Assembly: GCA_037013495.1 (NCBI GenBank)
Contig: CM072807.1
Span: 28,686,802-28,750,801 of the forward strand
Direction: 5' to 3'
From: Hippophae tibetana
Lineage: Eukaryota > Streptophyta > Magnoliopsida > Rosales > Elaeagnaceae
DNA: 64,000 nucleotides
A program made the position numbers and the translations under genes. This document shows, piece after piece, positions 39,877 to 54,396 of this stretch. Position 1 is the first letter of the stretch. The number at the start of each line of letters is the position of its first letter. Below the pieces are notes generated by a model. The model saw only the letters and a list, made by a program, of their open reading frames with translations. It did no database searches and had not been told where the DNA came from.

Positions 39877-42800
39877 AACATCGAGGCGTTTCAACATGAC
39901 CCAGTTTTACCCTAACGGATACGCGGTCATATCTTACTATTCCGGGGACGGAATCCAGTGTTCTTTTTATCAAAATTCTCATAATTCGATTTCTGAGTGA
40001 TTAACGGTCTCAATTTGAAGTAAAACATCATTTTAAAAAAAATTAATTAACGAAGCAGATAAATACCCACGATAAATTAGATTTATTTTCTTCATATTTT
40101 TGAAGTTTATATTCACAGAATCACTCAAAAAGATGAATTGAGACAATTTGAAATTTCCATATGCATCAAAAAAAGGAAATCGAAAAAACTAAAATTACAA
40201 TTCCCCTGAAACAGAGCAAAATAGAGATTTTTTCAAAAATGGCTCTCAAAGTAAATGTTAGAATACAATTCAATCCAAAAACGTTAAAAAAACCATATGA
40301 ACGTATAATTTAAATGCAGCGGAAACAAAATGGATAGGAAACATACCTCCTGCCAGTGATCAAAATTATTTTATTTTCAAAACTTTCACTTTCAACATCG
40401 AGGCGGTTCAACACGACCCGGTTATAACATAACGGATACCCGGTCATATCTTGCTCTTCCGGGGACGGAATCCAGTGTTATTTTTATAAAAATTCTCATA
40501 ATTCGATTTCTGAGTGATTGACGGTCTCAATTTGAAGTAAAACATAATTTTAAATAAAAATTTCATTAATGAAGGAGATAAATACCCACGATAAATTAGA
40601 TTTATTTTCTACATTTTTTCAAGTTTAAATTCACAGAATCGCTCAAAAAGATAAATTGAGACAATTTGAAATTTCCATATGCATCAAAAAAAGGAAGTCG
40701 AAAAAACTAAAATTACAATTCCCCTCAAACAGAGCAAAATAGAGATTTTTTCAAAAATGGCTCTCATAGTAAATGATAGAATACAATTCAATCCAAAAAC
40801 GTTCAAAAAACCATATGAACGTATAATTTAAATGCAGCGGAAGAAATTGGATGGGAAACATACCTCCTGCCATTGATCAAAATTATTTTATTTTTCAAAA
40901 ATTTCACTTTCAACATCGAGGCGGGTCAACCCGAGCCGGTTTGACCCTAACGGATACCCGGTCATATCTTGCTATTCTCGGGACAGAATCTAACGTTCTT
41001 TTTATCAAAATTCTCATAATTCGATTTCTGAGTTATTGATGGTGTTAATTTAAAGTAAAACATCATTTTAAAAAAAATTTAATTAATGAAGTAGATAAAT
41101 ACACACGATAAATTAAATTTATTTTCTTCATTTTTTTCAAGTTTAAATTCACAGAATCGCTCAAAAATATAAATTGAGACAATTTGCAATTTCCATATGC
41201 GTAAAAAAAAGGAAAACGAAAAAACTAAAAATACAATTCCCGTGAAACAGAGCAAAACAAAGATGTTTTCAAAAATGGCTCTCATAGTAAATGTTAGAAT
41301 ACAATTCAATCCAAAAAGTTCAAAAAACCATATGAACGTATAATTTAAATGCAGCGGAAACAAAATGGATGGGAAACATACCTCCTACCATTGATCAAAT
41401 TTTTTTATTTTTGAAAAATTTCACTTTCAACATCGAGTCGGTTCAACCTGCCCCGGTTTTACCCTAACGGATACCCGGTCGTATCTTGCTATTCCGGGGA
41501 CGAAATCCAACGTTCTTTTTATCAAAATTCACATAATTCGATTTTTGAGTGATTGACGGTCTCCATTTGAAGTAAAACTTCATTTTAAATAAATATTTCA
41601 TTAATGAAGCACATAAATACCCACGATAAATTCGATTTATTTTCTTCATTTTTTTCAAGTTTAAATTCACAGAATCCCTCAAAAAGATAAATTGAGACAA
41701 TTTGCAATTTCCATATGCATCAAAAAAAGGAAAACGAAAAAACAAAAATATAATTCCGGTGAAACATAGCAAAACAGACTTTTTTTCAAAAATGGCTCTC
41801 ATAGTGAATGTCAGAATACAATTCAATCCAAAAACGTTCAAAAAACCATATGAACGTATAATTTAAATGCAGAGGAAACAAATTGGATGGGAAACATACC
41901 TCCTCCCAGTGATCAAAATTATTTTATTTTCAAAACTTTCACTTTCAACATCGAGGCGGGTCAACACGACCCGGTTTAACCCTAACGGATACCCGGTCAT
42001 ATCTTGCTGTTCCGGGGATGGAATCCAGTGTTCTTTTTATAAAATTCTCATAATTCGATTTTTGAGTGATTGACGGTCTCAATTTGAAGTAAAACATAAT
42101 TTTAAATAAAAATTTCATTAATGAAGCAGATAAATACCCACGATAAATTAGATTTATTTTCTACATTTTTTTCAAGTTTAAATTCACAGAATCGCTCAAA
42201 AAGATAAATTGAGACAATTTGCAATTTCCATATGGATAAAAAAAAAGGAAAACGAAAAAACTAAAAATACAATTCCCGTGAAACAGAGCAAAACAGAGAT
42301 TTTTTCAAAAATGGCTCTCATAGTAAATGTTAGAATACAATTCAATCCAAAAACGTTAAAAAAACCATATGAACGTATAATTTAAATGCAGCGGAAACAA
42401 AATGGATGGGAAACATACCTCCTACCATTGATCAAAATTATTTTATATTTCAAAAATTTCACTTTCAACATCGATGCGGGTCAACCCGACCCGGTTTGGC
42501 CATAACGGATACCCGGTCGTATCTTGCTATTCTGGGGACGGAATCCAGCGTTCTTTTTATCAAAATTCTCATAATTCGATTTCTGAGTGATTGACTGTCT
42601 CAATTTGAAGTAAAACATAATTTTAAATAAAAATTTAATTAATGAAGCAAATAAATACACACGATAAATTAGATTTATTTTCTTCATTTTTTTCAAGTTT
42701 AAATTCACAGAATCGCTCAAAAATATAAATTGAGACAATTTTCAATTTCCATATGCATAAAAAAAAGGAAAACGAAAAAACGAAAATAAAAATTCCAGGT

Positions 42801-45062
42801 AAACAGAGCAAAACAGAGATTTTTTCAAAAATGGCTCTCATAGTAAATGTTAGAATACAATTCAATCCAAAAACGTTCAAAAAACCATATGAACGTATAA
42901 TTTAAATGCAGCCGAAACAAAATGGATGGGAAACATACCTCCTACCATTGATCAAATTTTTTTATTTTTGAAAAAAATTTCACTTTCAACATCGAGGCGG
43001 TTCAACCTTACCCGGTTTTACCCTAAGGGATACCCGGTCGTATCTTGATATTCTGGGGACGGAATCCAACGTTTTTTTTTATCAAAATTCACATAATTCG
43101 ATTTCTGAATGATTGACGGTCTCAATTTGAAGTAAAACATCATTTTAAATAAATATTTCATTAATGAAGCAGTTAAATACCCGCGATAAATTAGATTTAT
43201 TTTCTTCATTTTTTTCAAGTTTATATTCACAGAATCGCTCAAAAAGATAAATTGAGACAATTTGCAATTTCCACTTGCATAATAAAAAGGAAAACGAAAA
43301 AACTAAAATTACAATACCCGTGAAACTGAGCAAAACAGAGATTTTTACAAAATTGGCTCTCATAGTAAATGTTAGAATACAATTCAATCCAAAAACGTTC
43401 AAAAACCCATATGAAGTTATAATTTATATGCTGCGTAAACAAAATGGATTGAAAACATACCTCCTGCCATTGATCAAATTTTTTTATTTTTGAAAAATTT
43501 CACTTTCAACATCGAGGCGGGTCATCATGACCTGGTTTTACCCTAACGGATACCCGGTTATATCTTGCTATTCCGGGGACGGAATCCAGCGTTCTTTTTA
43601 TCAATATTCTCATAATTCGATTTCTGAGTGATTAACGGTCTCAATTTGAAGTAAAACATTATTTTAAATAAAAATTTCATTAATGAAGCACATAAATACC
43701 CACGATAAATTAGATTTATTTTCTTCATTTTTTTCAAGTTTAAATTCACAGAATCGCTCAAAAAGATAAATTGAGACAATTTGCAATTTCCACTTGCATA
43801 AAAAAAAGGAAAACGAAAAAACTAAAATTACAATTCCCGTGAAATAGAGCAAAAAAGAGATTTTTTCAAAAATGGCTCTCATAGTAAATGTTAGAATACA
43901 ATTCAATCTAAAAACGTTCAAAAAACCATATGAACGTATAATTTAAATGCAGCAGAAACAAAATGGATTGAAAACATACCTCCTGCCATTGATCAAAATT
44001 TTTTATTTTTGAAAAATTTCACTTTCAACATAGAGGCGGGTCAACATGACCCGGTTTTACCCTAACGGATAACCGGTCATATCTTGTTATTCCGGGGACG
44101 GAATCCAGCGTTCTTTTTATCAAAATTCTCATAATTCGATTTCTGAGTGAATGATGATCTCAATTTGAAGTAAAACATAATTTGAAATAAAAATTTCATT
44201 AATGAAATAGATAAATACACACGATAAATTAGATTTATTTTCTTTACTTTTTTCAAGTTTAAATTCAGAGAATCACTCCAAAAGATAAATTGGGACAATT
44301 TGCAATTTCCACTTGCATAAAAAAAGGAAAACGAAAAAAATAAAATTACAATTCCCGTGAAACAGAGCAAAACAGAGATTTTTTCAAAAATGGCTCTAAT
44401 AGTAAATGTTAGAATACAAGTCAATCCAAAAACTTTCAAAAAACCATATGAACGTATAATTTAAATGCAGCGGAAACAAAATGGATTGAAAACATACCTC
44501 CTGCCAGTGATCAAAATTATTTTATTTTCAAAACTTTCACTTTCAACATCGAGGCGGGTCAACACAACCCGGTTTTATCCCAACGGATACCCAGTCATAT
44601 CTTGCTATTCCGGGGACGAAATCCAGTGTTCTTTTTATAAAAATTCTCATAATTCGATTTCTGAGTGATTGACGGTCTCAATTTGAAGTAAAACATAATT
44701 TTAAATAAAAATTTCATTAAGGAAGGAGATAAATACCCACGATAAATTAGATTTATTTTTTACAATTTTTTCAAGTTTAAATTCACAGAATCGTTCATAA
44801 AGATGTATTGAGACAATTTGAAATTTCCATATGCATCAAAAAAAGGAAATCGAAAAAACTAAAATTACAATTCCCTTGAAACAGAGCAAAATAGAGATTT
44901 TTTCAAAAATGGCTCTCAAAGTAAATGTTAGAATACAATTCAATCTAAAAACGTTCAAAAAACCATATGAACGTATAATTTAAATGCAGCGGAAACAAAA
45001 TGGATTGAAAACATACCTCCTGCCATGATCAAAATTTTTTATTTTTGAAAAATTTCACTTTC
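39877..45062. repeat. Irregular satellite segment before the 18-mer
   Basis: Monomers start at 39877, 40394, 40912, 41429, 41947, 42467, 42988, 43508, 44027 and 44545. Many subtypes are mixed (gcgtttcaac, ggttcaac, gggtcaacccgag, tgcgggtcaaccc, gggtcatcat, ggataaccgg) without a clear period. Monomers here carry more private changes than those in blocks C and D, including in the usually constant core (for example near 43410-43440). This suits a part of the array less often homogenised. No gene is visible. Confidence 0.8.
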
Positions 45063-46096
45063 AACATCGATGCGGGTCAACATGACCCGTTTATACCCTA
45101 ACGAATAACCGGTCATATCTTGTTATTCCAGGGACGGAATCCAGCGTTATTTTCATCAAAATTCTCATAATTCGATTTCTGAGTGAATGACGGTCTCAAT
45201 TTGAAGTAAAACATAATTTGAAATAAAAATTTCATTTATGAAATAGATAAATGCACACGATAAATTAGATTTATTTTCTTCATTTATTTCAAGTTTAAAT
45301 TCAGAGAATCGCTCCAAAAGATAAATTGAGACAATATGCAATTTCCACTTGCATAAAAAAAGGAAAACGAAAAAACTAAAATTACAATTCCCGTGAAACA
45401 GAGCAAAACAGAGATTTTTTCAAAAATGGCTCTAATAGTAAATGTTAGAATACAATTCAATCCAAAAACGTTTAAAAAACCATATGAACTTATAATTTAA
45501 ATGCAGCGGAAACAAAATGGATTGAAAACATACCTCCTGCCATGATCAAAATTTTTTATTTTTGAAAAATTTCACTTTCAACATCGATGCGGGTCAACAT
45601 GCCCGGTTTTACCCTAACGAATAACCGGTCATATCTTGTTATTCCGGGGACGGAATCCAGCGTTTTTTTTATCAAAATTCTCATAATTCGATTTATGAGT
45701 GAATGACGGTCTCAATTTGAAGTAAAACATAATTTTAAATAAAAATTTCATTTATGAAATAGATAAATGCACACGATAAATTAGATTTATTTTCTTCATT
45801 TTTTTCAAGTTTAAATTCAGAGAATCGCTCCAAAAGATAAATTGAGACAATATGCAATTTCCACTTGCATAAAAAAAGGAAAACGAAAAAACTAAAATTA
45901 CAATTCCCGTGAAACAGAGCAAAACAGAGATTTTTTCAAAAATGGCTCTAATAGTAAATGTTAGGATACAATTCAATCCAAAAACGTTTAAAAAACCATA
46001 TGAACGTATAATTTAAATGCAGCGGAAACAAAATGGATTGAAAACATACCTCCTGCCATTGATCAAAAATTTTTATTTTTGAAAAATTTCACTTTC
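45063..46096. repeat. Twin monomers inside HOR D
   Basis: The two adjacent 517-bp monomers share tgcgggtcaacatg, gaataaccgg, tttatgaaatagataaatgc and caatatgcaatttcc, which are rare elsewhere. The pair recurs at 54397-55430. It is a single-monomer tandem duplication older than the 9.33-kb duplication. Confidence 0.85.
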
Positions 46097-48173
46097 AACA
46101 TCGAGGTGTTTCAACATGACCCAGTTTTACCCTAACGGATACCCGGTCATATCTTACTATTCCGGGGACGGAATCCAGTGTTCTTTTTATCAAACTTCTC
46201 ATAATTCAATTTCTGAGTGATTGATGGTCTCAATTTGAAGTAAAACATAATTTTAAATAAAAATTTCATTCACGAAGCAGATAAATACCCACGATAAATT
46301 AGATTTATTTTCTTCTTATTTTTCAAGTTTAAATTCACAGAATCGCTCAAAAAGATGTATTGAGACAATTTGAAATTTCCATATGCATCAAAAAAAGGAA
46401 ATCGAAAAAACTAAAATTACAATTCCCCAGAAACAGAGCAAAATAGAGATTTTTTCAAAAATGGCTCTCATAGTAAATGTTAGAATACAATTCATTCCAA
46501 AAACGTTCAAAAAACCATATGAGCGTATAATTTAAATGCAGTGGAAACAAAATGGATGGGAAACATACCTCCTGCCATTGATCAAAATAATTTTATTTTT
46601 CAAAAATTTCACTTTCAACATCGAGGCGGGTCAACCCGAGCCGGTTTGACCCTAACGGATACCCGGTCATATCTTGCTATTCTCGGGACGGAATCTAACA
46701 TTCTTTTTATCAAAATTCTCATAATTCGATTTCTGAGTTATTGATGGTCTCAATTTGAAATAAAACATAATTTTAAATAAAAATTTCATTAATGAAGTAG
46801 ATAAATACACACGATAAATTAGATTTATTTTCTTCATTTTTTTCAAGTTTAAATTCACAGAATCGCTCGAAAAGAAAAATTGAGACAATATGCAATTTCC
46901 ACTTGCATAAAAAAAAGGAAAAGGAAAAAACTAAAATTAAAATTCCAGTGAAACAGAGCAAAATAGAGATTTTTTCAAAAATGGCTCTCAGAGTAAATGT
47001 TAGAATACAATTCAATCAAAAAACGTTCAAAAAACCATATGAACGTATAATTTAAATGCAGCGGAAACAAAATGGATTGAAAACATACCTCCTGCCATTG
47101 ATCAAAATAATTTTATTTTTCAAAAATTTCACTTTCAACATCGAGGCGGGTAAACATGACCCGGTTTTACCCTAACGGATACCCGGTCATATCTTGCTAT
47201 TCCGGGGATGGAATCCAGCGTTCTTTTTATCAAAATTCTCAGAATTTGATTTTTGAGTGAATGACGGTCTCAATATGACGTAAAACATCATTTTAAAAAA
47301 AATTAATTAACGAAGCAGATAAATACACACGATAAATTAGATTTATTTTCTTCATTTTTTTCAAGTTTAAATTCATAGAATCGATCAAAAAGATAAATTG
47401 AAACAATTTGCAATTTCCATATGCATAAAAAAAAGGAAAACGAAAAAACAAAAATTACAATTCTAGTTAAATAGAGCAAAACGGAGATTTTTTCAAAAAT
47501 GGCTCTCATAGTAAATGTTAGAATACAATTCAATCCAAAAACGTTCAAAAAACCGTATGAACGTATAATTTAAATGCGGCGGAAACAAAATGGATTGAAA
47601 ACATACCTCCTGCCATTGATCAAAATTTTTTATTTTTGAAAAATTTCACTTTCAACATCGAGGCGGGTCATCATGACCCGGTTTTACCCTAACGGATACC
47701 TGGTCATATCTTGCTATTCCGGGGACGGAATCCAGTGTTCTTTTTATCAAAATTCTCATAATTCGATTTTTGAATGATAGACGATCTCAATTTGAAGTAA
47801 AACATAATTTTATATAAAAATTTCATTCATGAAACAGATAGATACCCACAATAAATTTGATTTATTTTCATCATTTTTTTCAAGTTTAAATTCACAGAAT
47901 CGCTCAAAAAGATAAATTGAGACAATTTGCAATTTCCATATGCATAAAAAAAAGGAAAACGAAAAAACTAAAATTTCAATTCCCGTGAAATAGAGCAAAA
48001 CAGAGATATTTTTCAAAAATGGCTCTCCTAGTAAATGTTAGAATACAATTCAATCCAAAAACGTTCAAAAAACCATATGAACGTATAATTTAAATGCAGC
48101 GGAAAAAAAATGGATGGGAAACATACCTCCTGCCAGTGATCAAAATTATTTTATTTTCAAAACTTTCACTTTC

Positions 48174-49729
48174 AACATAGAGGCGGGTCAACACAACCCG
48201 GTTTTACCCCAATGGATACCCGGTCATATCTTGCTATTCCGGGGACGGAATCCAGTGTTCTTTTTATAAAAATTCTCATAATTCGATTTCTGAGTGATTG
48301 ACGGTCTCAATTTGAAGTAAAACATAATTTTAAATAAAAATTTCTTTAAGGAAGGAGATAAATACCCACGATAAATTAGATTTATTTTCTACAATTTTTT
48401 CAAGTTTAAATTCACAGAATTGCTCAAAAAGATGTATTGAGACAATTTGAAATTTCCATATGCATCAAAAAAAGGAAATCGAAAAAACTAAAATTACAAT
48501 TCCCCTGAAACAGAGCAAAATAGAGATTTTTTCAAAAATGGCTCTCATAGTAAATGTTAGAATACAATTCAATCCAAAAACGTTCAAAAAACCATATGAA
48601 CGTATAATTTAAATGCAGCGGAAAACAATGGATGGGAAACATACCTCCTGCCAGTGATCAAAATTATTTTATTTTCAAAACTTTCACTTTCAACATCGAG
48701 GCGGGTCAACACAACCCGGTTTTACCCCAACGGATACCCGGTCATATCTTGCAATTCCGGCGACGGAATCCAGTGTTCTTTTTATAAAAATTATCATAAT
48801 TCGATTTCTGAGTGATTGACGGTCTCAATTTGAAGTAAAACATAATTTTAAATAAAAATTTCTTTAAGGAAGGAGATAAATACCCACGATAAATTAGATT
48901 TATTTTCTACAATTTTTTCAAGTTTAAATTCACAGAATTGCTCAAAAAGATGTATTGAGACAATTTGAAATTTCCATATGCATCAAAAAAAGGAAATCGA
49001 AAAAACTAAAATTACAATTCCCCTGAAACAGAGCAAAATAGAGATTTTTTCAAAAATGGCTCTCATAGTAAATGTTAGAATACAATTCAATCCAAAAACG
49101 TTCAAAAAACCATATGAACGTATAATTTAAATGCAGCGGAAAACAATGGATGGGAAACATACCTCCTGCCAGTGATCAAAATTATTTTATTTTCAAAACT
49201 TTCACTTTCAACATCGAGGCGGGTCAACACAACTCGGTTTTACCCCAACGGATACCCGGTCATATCTTGCAATTCCGGCGACGGAATCCAGTGTTCTTTT
49301 TATAAAAATTCTCATAATTCGATTTCTGAGTGATTGACGGTCTCAATTTGAAGTAAAACATAATTTTAAATAAAAATTTCATTAAGGAAGGAGATAAATA
49401 CCCACGATAAATTAGATTTATTTTCTACAATTTTTTCAAGTTTAAATTCACAGAATCGCTCAAAAAGATGTATTGAGACAATTTGAAATTTCCATATGCA
49501 TCAAAAAAAGGAAATCGAAAAAACTAAAATTACAATTCCCCTCAAACAGAGCAAAATAGAGATTTTTTCAAAAATGGCTCTCACAGAAAATGTTAGAATA
49601 CAATTCAATCCAAAAACGTTCAAAAAACCATATGAACGTATAATTTAAATGCAGCGGAAACAAAATGGATGGGAAACATACCTCCTCCCATTGATCAAAA
49701 TTATTTTATTTTTCAAAACTTTCACTTTC
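48174..49729. repeat. Local single-monomer triplication inside HOR D
   Basis: Three neighbouring monomers (48174, 48692, 49210) all have gggtcaacacaac, ttttacccca, the cagtgatc linker, taaggaaggag and aagatgtattgag. The second and third share cttgcaattccggcgacgg and are almost identical. The same trio lies at 57508-59063 in the second HOR D copy, so it predates that duplication. Confidence 0.88.
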
Positions 49730-52323
49730 AACATCGAGGCGGGTCAACCCGAGCCGGATTGACCCTAACGAATACCCGGTCATATATTGCTATTCTCAGG
49801 ACGAAATCTAACGTTCTTTTTATCAAAATTCTCATAATTCGATTTCTGAGTTATTGATGGTCTCAATTTGAAGTAAAACATCGTTTTAAAAAAAAATTAA
49901 TTAATGAAGCAGATAAATACACACGATAAATTAGATTTATTTTCTTCATTTTTTTCAAGTTTAAATTCACAGAATCGCTCAAAAATATAAATTGAGACAA
50001 TTTGCAATTTCCATATGTATAAAAAAAAAGGAAAACGAAAAAACTAAAAATACAATTGCCGTGAAACAGAGCAAAACAAAGATGTTTTCAAAAATGGCTC
50101 TCATAGTAAATGTTAGAATACAATTCAATCCAAAAAGTTCAAAAAACCATATGAACGTATAATTTAAATGCAGCGGAAACAAAATGGATGGGAAACATAC
50201 CTCCTACCATTGATCAAAATTTTTCATTTTTGAAAAATTTTACTTTCAACATCGAGACGGTTCAACCTGACCTGGTTTTACCCTAACGAATACCTGGTCG
50301 TATCTTGCTATTCTAGGGACGGAATCCAACGTTCTTTTTATCAAAATTCACATAATTAAATTTCTGAGTGATTGACGGTCTCCATTTGAAGTAAAATATC
50401 ATTTTAAATAAATATTTCATTAATGAAGCAGATAAATACCCACGATAAATTAGATTTATTTTCTTCATTTTTTTCAAGTTTAAATTCACAGAATCGCTCA
50501 AAAAGATAAATTGAGACAATTTGCAATTTCCATATGCATCAAAAAAAGGAAAACGAAAAAACAAAAATACAATTCCCGTGAAACAGAGCAAAATAGAGAT
50601 TTTTTCAAAAATGGCTCTCATAGTAAATGTCAGAATACAATTCAATCCAAAAACGTTCAAAAAACCATATGAACGTATAATTTAAATGCAGCGGAAACAA
50701 ATTGGATGGAAAACATACCTCCTGCCAATGAACAAAATTTTTAATTTTTGAAAAATTTCACTTTCAACATCGAGGCGGTTCAACCTGACCCGGTTTTACC
50801 CTAAGGGATACCCGGTCGTATCTTGATATTCCAGGGACGGAATCCAACGTTTTTTTATCAAAATTCACATAATTCAATTTCTGAGTGATTGACGGTCTCG
50901 ATTTGAAGTAAAATATCATTTTAAATAAATATTTCATTAATGAAGCAGATAAATACACCCGATAAATTAGATTTATTTTCTTCATTTTTTCAAGTTTAAA
51001 TTCACAGAATCGCTGAAAAAGATACATTGAGACAATTTGCAATTTCCATATGCATAATAAAAAGGAAAACAAAAAAACAAAAATTACAATTCCCGTGAAA
51101 TAGAGCAAAACAGAGATATTTTTCAAAAATGGCTCTCATAGTAAATGTTAGAATACAATTCAATCCCAAAACGTTCAAAAAACCATATGAACGTATAATT
51201 TAAATGCAGCGGAAACAAAATGGATTGAAAACATACCTCCTGCCATTGATCAAAATTTTTTATTTTTGAAAAATTTCACTTTCAACATCGAGGCGGGTCA
51301 ACATGACCCGGTTTTACCCTAAAGAATAACCGGTCATATCTTGTTATTCCGGGGACGGAATCCAGCTTTCTTTTTATCAAAATTCTCATAATTCGATTTC
51401 TGAGTGAATGACGGTCTCAATTTGAAGTAAAACATAATTTTAAATAAAAATTTCATTAATGAAATAGATAAATAAACACGATAAATTAGATTTATTTTCT
51501 TCATTTTTTTTCAAGTTTAAATTCAAAGAATCGCTTCAAAAGAAAAATTGAGAGAATTTGCAATTTCCATTTGCATAAAAAAAGGAAAACGAAAAAACTA
51601 AAATTACAATTCCCGTGAAACAGAGCAAAACAGAGATTTTTTCAAAAATGACTCTCATAGTAAATGTTAGAATACAATTCAATCCAAAAACGTTCAAAAA
51701 ACCATATGAACGTATAATTTAAATGCAGCGGAAACAAAATGGATAGGAAACATACCTCCTGCCATTGATCAAAATTATTTTATATTTCAAAAATTTCACT
51801 TTCAACATCGATGCGGGTCAACCCGACCCGGTTTGACCATAACGGATACCCGGTCGTATCTTGCTATTCTGGGGACGGAATCCAGCGTTCTTTTTATCAA
51901 AATTCTCATAATTCGATTTCTAAGTGATTGATGGTCTCAATTTGAAGTAAAACATAATTTTAAATAAAAATTTAATTAATGAAGCAAATAAATACACAAG
52001 ATAAATTAGATTTATTTTCTTCATTTTTTTCAAGTTTAAATTCACAGAATCACTCAAAAATATAAATTGAGACAATTTGCAATTTTCATATGCATAAAAA
52101 AAAAGGAAAACGAAAAAACTAATATTACAATGCCCGTGAAACAGAGCAAAACAGAGATTTTTTCAAAAATGGCTCTCATAGTAAATGTTAAAATACAATT
52201 CAATCCAAAAACGTTCAAAAAACCATATGAACGTATAATTTAAATGCAGCGGACACAAAATGGATTGAAAACATACCTCCTGCCATTGATCAAAATTTTT
52301 TATTTTTGACAAATTTCACTTTC

Positions 52324-53358
52324 CACATCGAGGCGGGTCATCATGACCCGGTTTTACCCTAACGGATACCCGGTTATATCTTGCTATTCCGGGGACGGAA
52401 TCCAGCGTTCTTTTTATCAATATTCTCATAATTCGATTTCTGAGTGATTGACGGTCTCAATTTGAAGTAAAACATAATTTTAAATAAAAATTTCATTAAT
52501 GAAATAGATAAATACACACGATAAATTAGATTTATTTTCTTCATTTTTTTCAAGTTTAAATTCAAAGAATCGCTCCAAAAGATAAATTGAGACAATTTGC
52601 AATTTCCACTTGCATAAAAAAAGGAAAACGAAAAAACTAAAATTTCAATTCCCGTGAAACAGAGCAAAACAGAGATTTTTTCAAAAATGTCTCTCATAGT
52701 AAATGTTAGAATACAATTCAATCCAAAAACGTTCAAAAAACCATATGAACGTATAATTTAAATGCAGCGGACACAAAATGGATTGAAAACATACCTCCTG
52801 CCATTGATCAAAATTTTTTATTTTTGACAAATTTCACTTTCAACATCGAGGCGGGTCATCATGACCCGGTTTTACCCTAACGGATACCCGGTTATATCTT
52901 GCTATTCCGGGGACGGAATCCAGCGTTCTTTTTATCAAAATTCTCATAATTCGATTTCTGAGTGATTGACGGTCTCAATTTGAAGTAAAACATAATTTTA
53001 AATAAAAATTTCATTAATGAAGCAGATAAATACCCATGATAAATTAGATTTATTTTCTTCATTTTTTTAAAGTTTAAATTCACAGAATCGCTCAAAAAGA
53101 TAAATTGAGACAATTTGCAATTTCCATATGCATAAAAAAAGGAAAATGAAAAAATAAATTTAAAATTCCCGTGCAATAGTGCAAAAGAGAGATTTTTTCA
53201 AAAATGGCTCTCATAGTAAATGTTAGAATACAATTCAATCCAAAAACGTTCAAAAAACCATATGAACGTATAATTTATATGCAGCGGAAACAAAATGGAT
53301 TGAAAACATAACTCCTTCCATTGATCAATATTTTTTATTTTTGAAAAATTTAACTTTC
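52324..53358. repeat. Twin gggtcatcat monomers inside HOR D
   Basis: Two successive monomers share gcggacacaaaatgg, tttttgacaaatttcac and gggtcatcatgaccc at their junctions. A third of the same class follows at 53359. The pair recurs at 61658-62691 in copy 2. Their bodies differ: the first has the gctccaaaag and cacttgc variants, the second aaaatgaaaaaataaattt. Confidence 0.75.
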
Positions 53359-54396
53359 AACATCGAGGCGGGTCATCATGACCCGGTTTTACCCTAACGG
53401 ATACCCGGTTATATCTTGCTATTCCGGGGACGGAATCCAGCGTTCTTTTTATCAATATTCTCATAATTTGATTTCTGAGTGATTGACGGTCTCAATTTGA
53501 AGTAAAACATAATTTTAAATAAAAATTTCATTAATGAAGCATATAAATACCCACGATAAATTAGATTTATTTTCTTCATTTTTTTCAAGTTTAAATTCAC
53601 AGAATCGCTCAAAAAGATAAATTGAGACAATTTGCAATTTCCACTTGCATAAAAAAAAGGGAAACGAAAAAACTAAAATTACAATTCCCGTGAAACAGAG
53701 GAAAAGAGAGATTTTTTCAAAAATGGCTCTCATAGTAAATGTTAGAATACAATTCAATCTAAAAACGTTCAAAAAACCATATGAACGTATAATTTAAATG
53801 CAGCGGAAAAAAAATGGATGGGAAACATACCTCCTGCCAGTGATCAAAATTATTTTATTTTCAAAACTTTCACTTTCAACATCGAGGCGGGTCAACACAA
53901 CCCGGTTTTACCCCAACGGATACCCGGTCATATCTTGCTATTCCGGGGACGAAATCTAGTGTTCTTTTTATAAAAATTCTCATAATTCGATTTCTGAGTG
54001 ATTGACGGTCTCAATTTGAAGTAAAACATAATTTTAAATAAAAATTTCATTAAGGAAGGAGATAAATACCCATGATAAATTAGATTTATTTTCTACAATT
54101 TTTTCAAGTTTAAATTCACAGAATTGCTCATAAAGATGTATTGAGACAATTTGAAATTTCCATATGCATCAAAAAAAGGAAATCGAAAAAACTAAAATTA
54201 CAATTCCCCTGAAACAGAGCAAAATAGAGATTTTTTCAAAAATGGCCCTCAAAGTAAATGTTAGAATACAATTCAATCTAAAAACGTTCAAAAAACCATA
54301 TGAACGTATAATTTAAATGCAGCGGAAACAAAATGGATTGAAAACATACCTCCTGCCATTGATCAAAATTTTTTATTTTTGAAAAATTTCACTTTC

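Larger units (their letters stand above)
45063..54396. repeat. HOR block D, copy 1 (18 monomers, ~9334 bp)
   Basis: Eighteen monomers start at 45063, 45580, 46097, 46617, 47137, 47654, 48174, 48692, 49210, 49730, 50248, 50766, 51284, 51804, 52324, 52842, 53359 and 53878. The whole set recurs at a shift of 9333-9334 bp. Comparing by eye I found only three differences outside the first monomer: a C/T-type change near 50876, an A/T change near 52113 and one T in a run near 52412. The first about 90 bp of the unit differ more between copies, so the true duplication edge is about 45150-45185. Confidence 0.95.
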
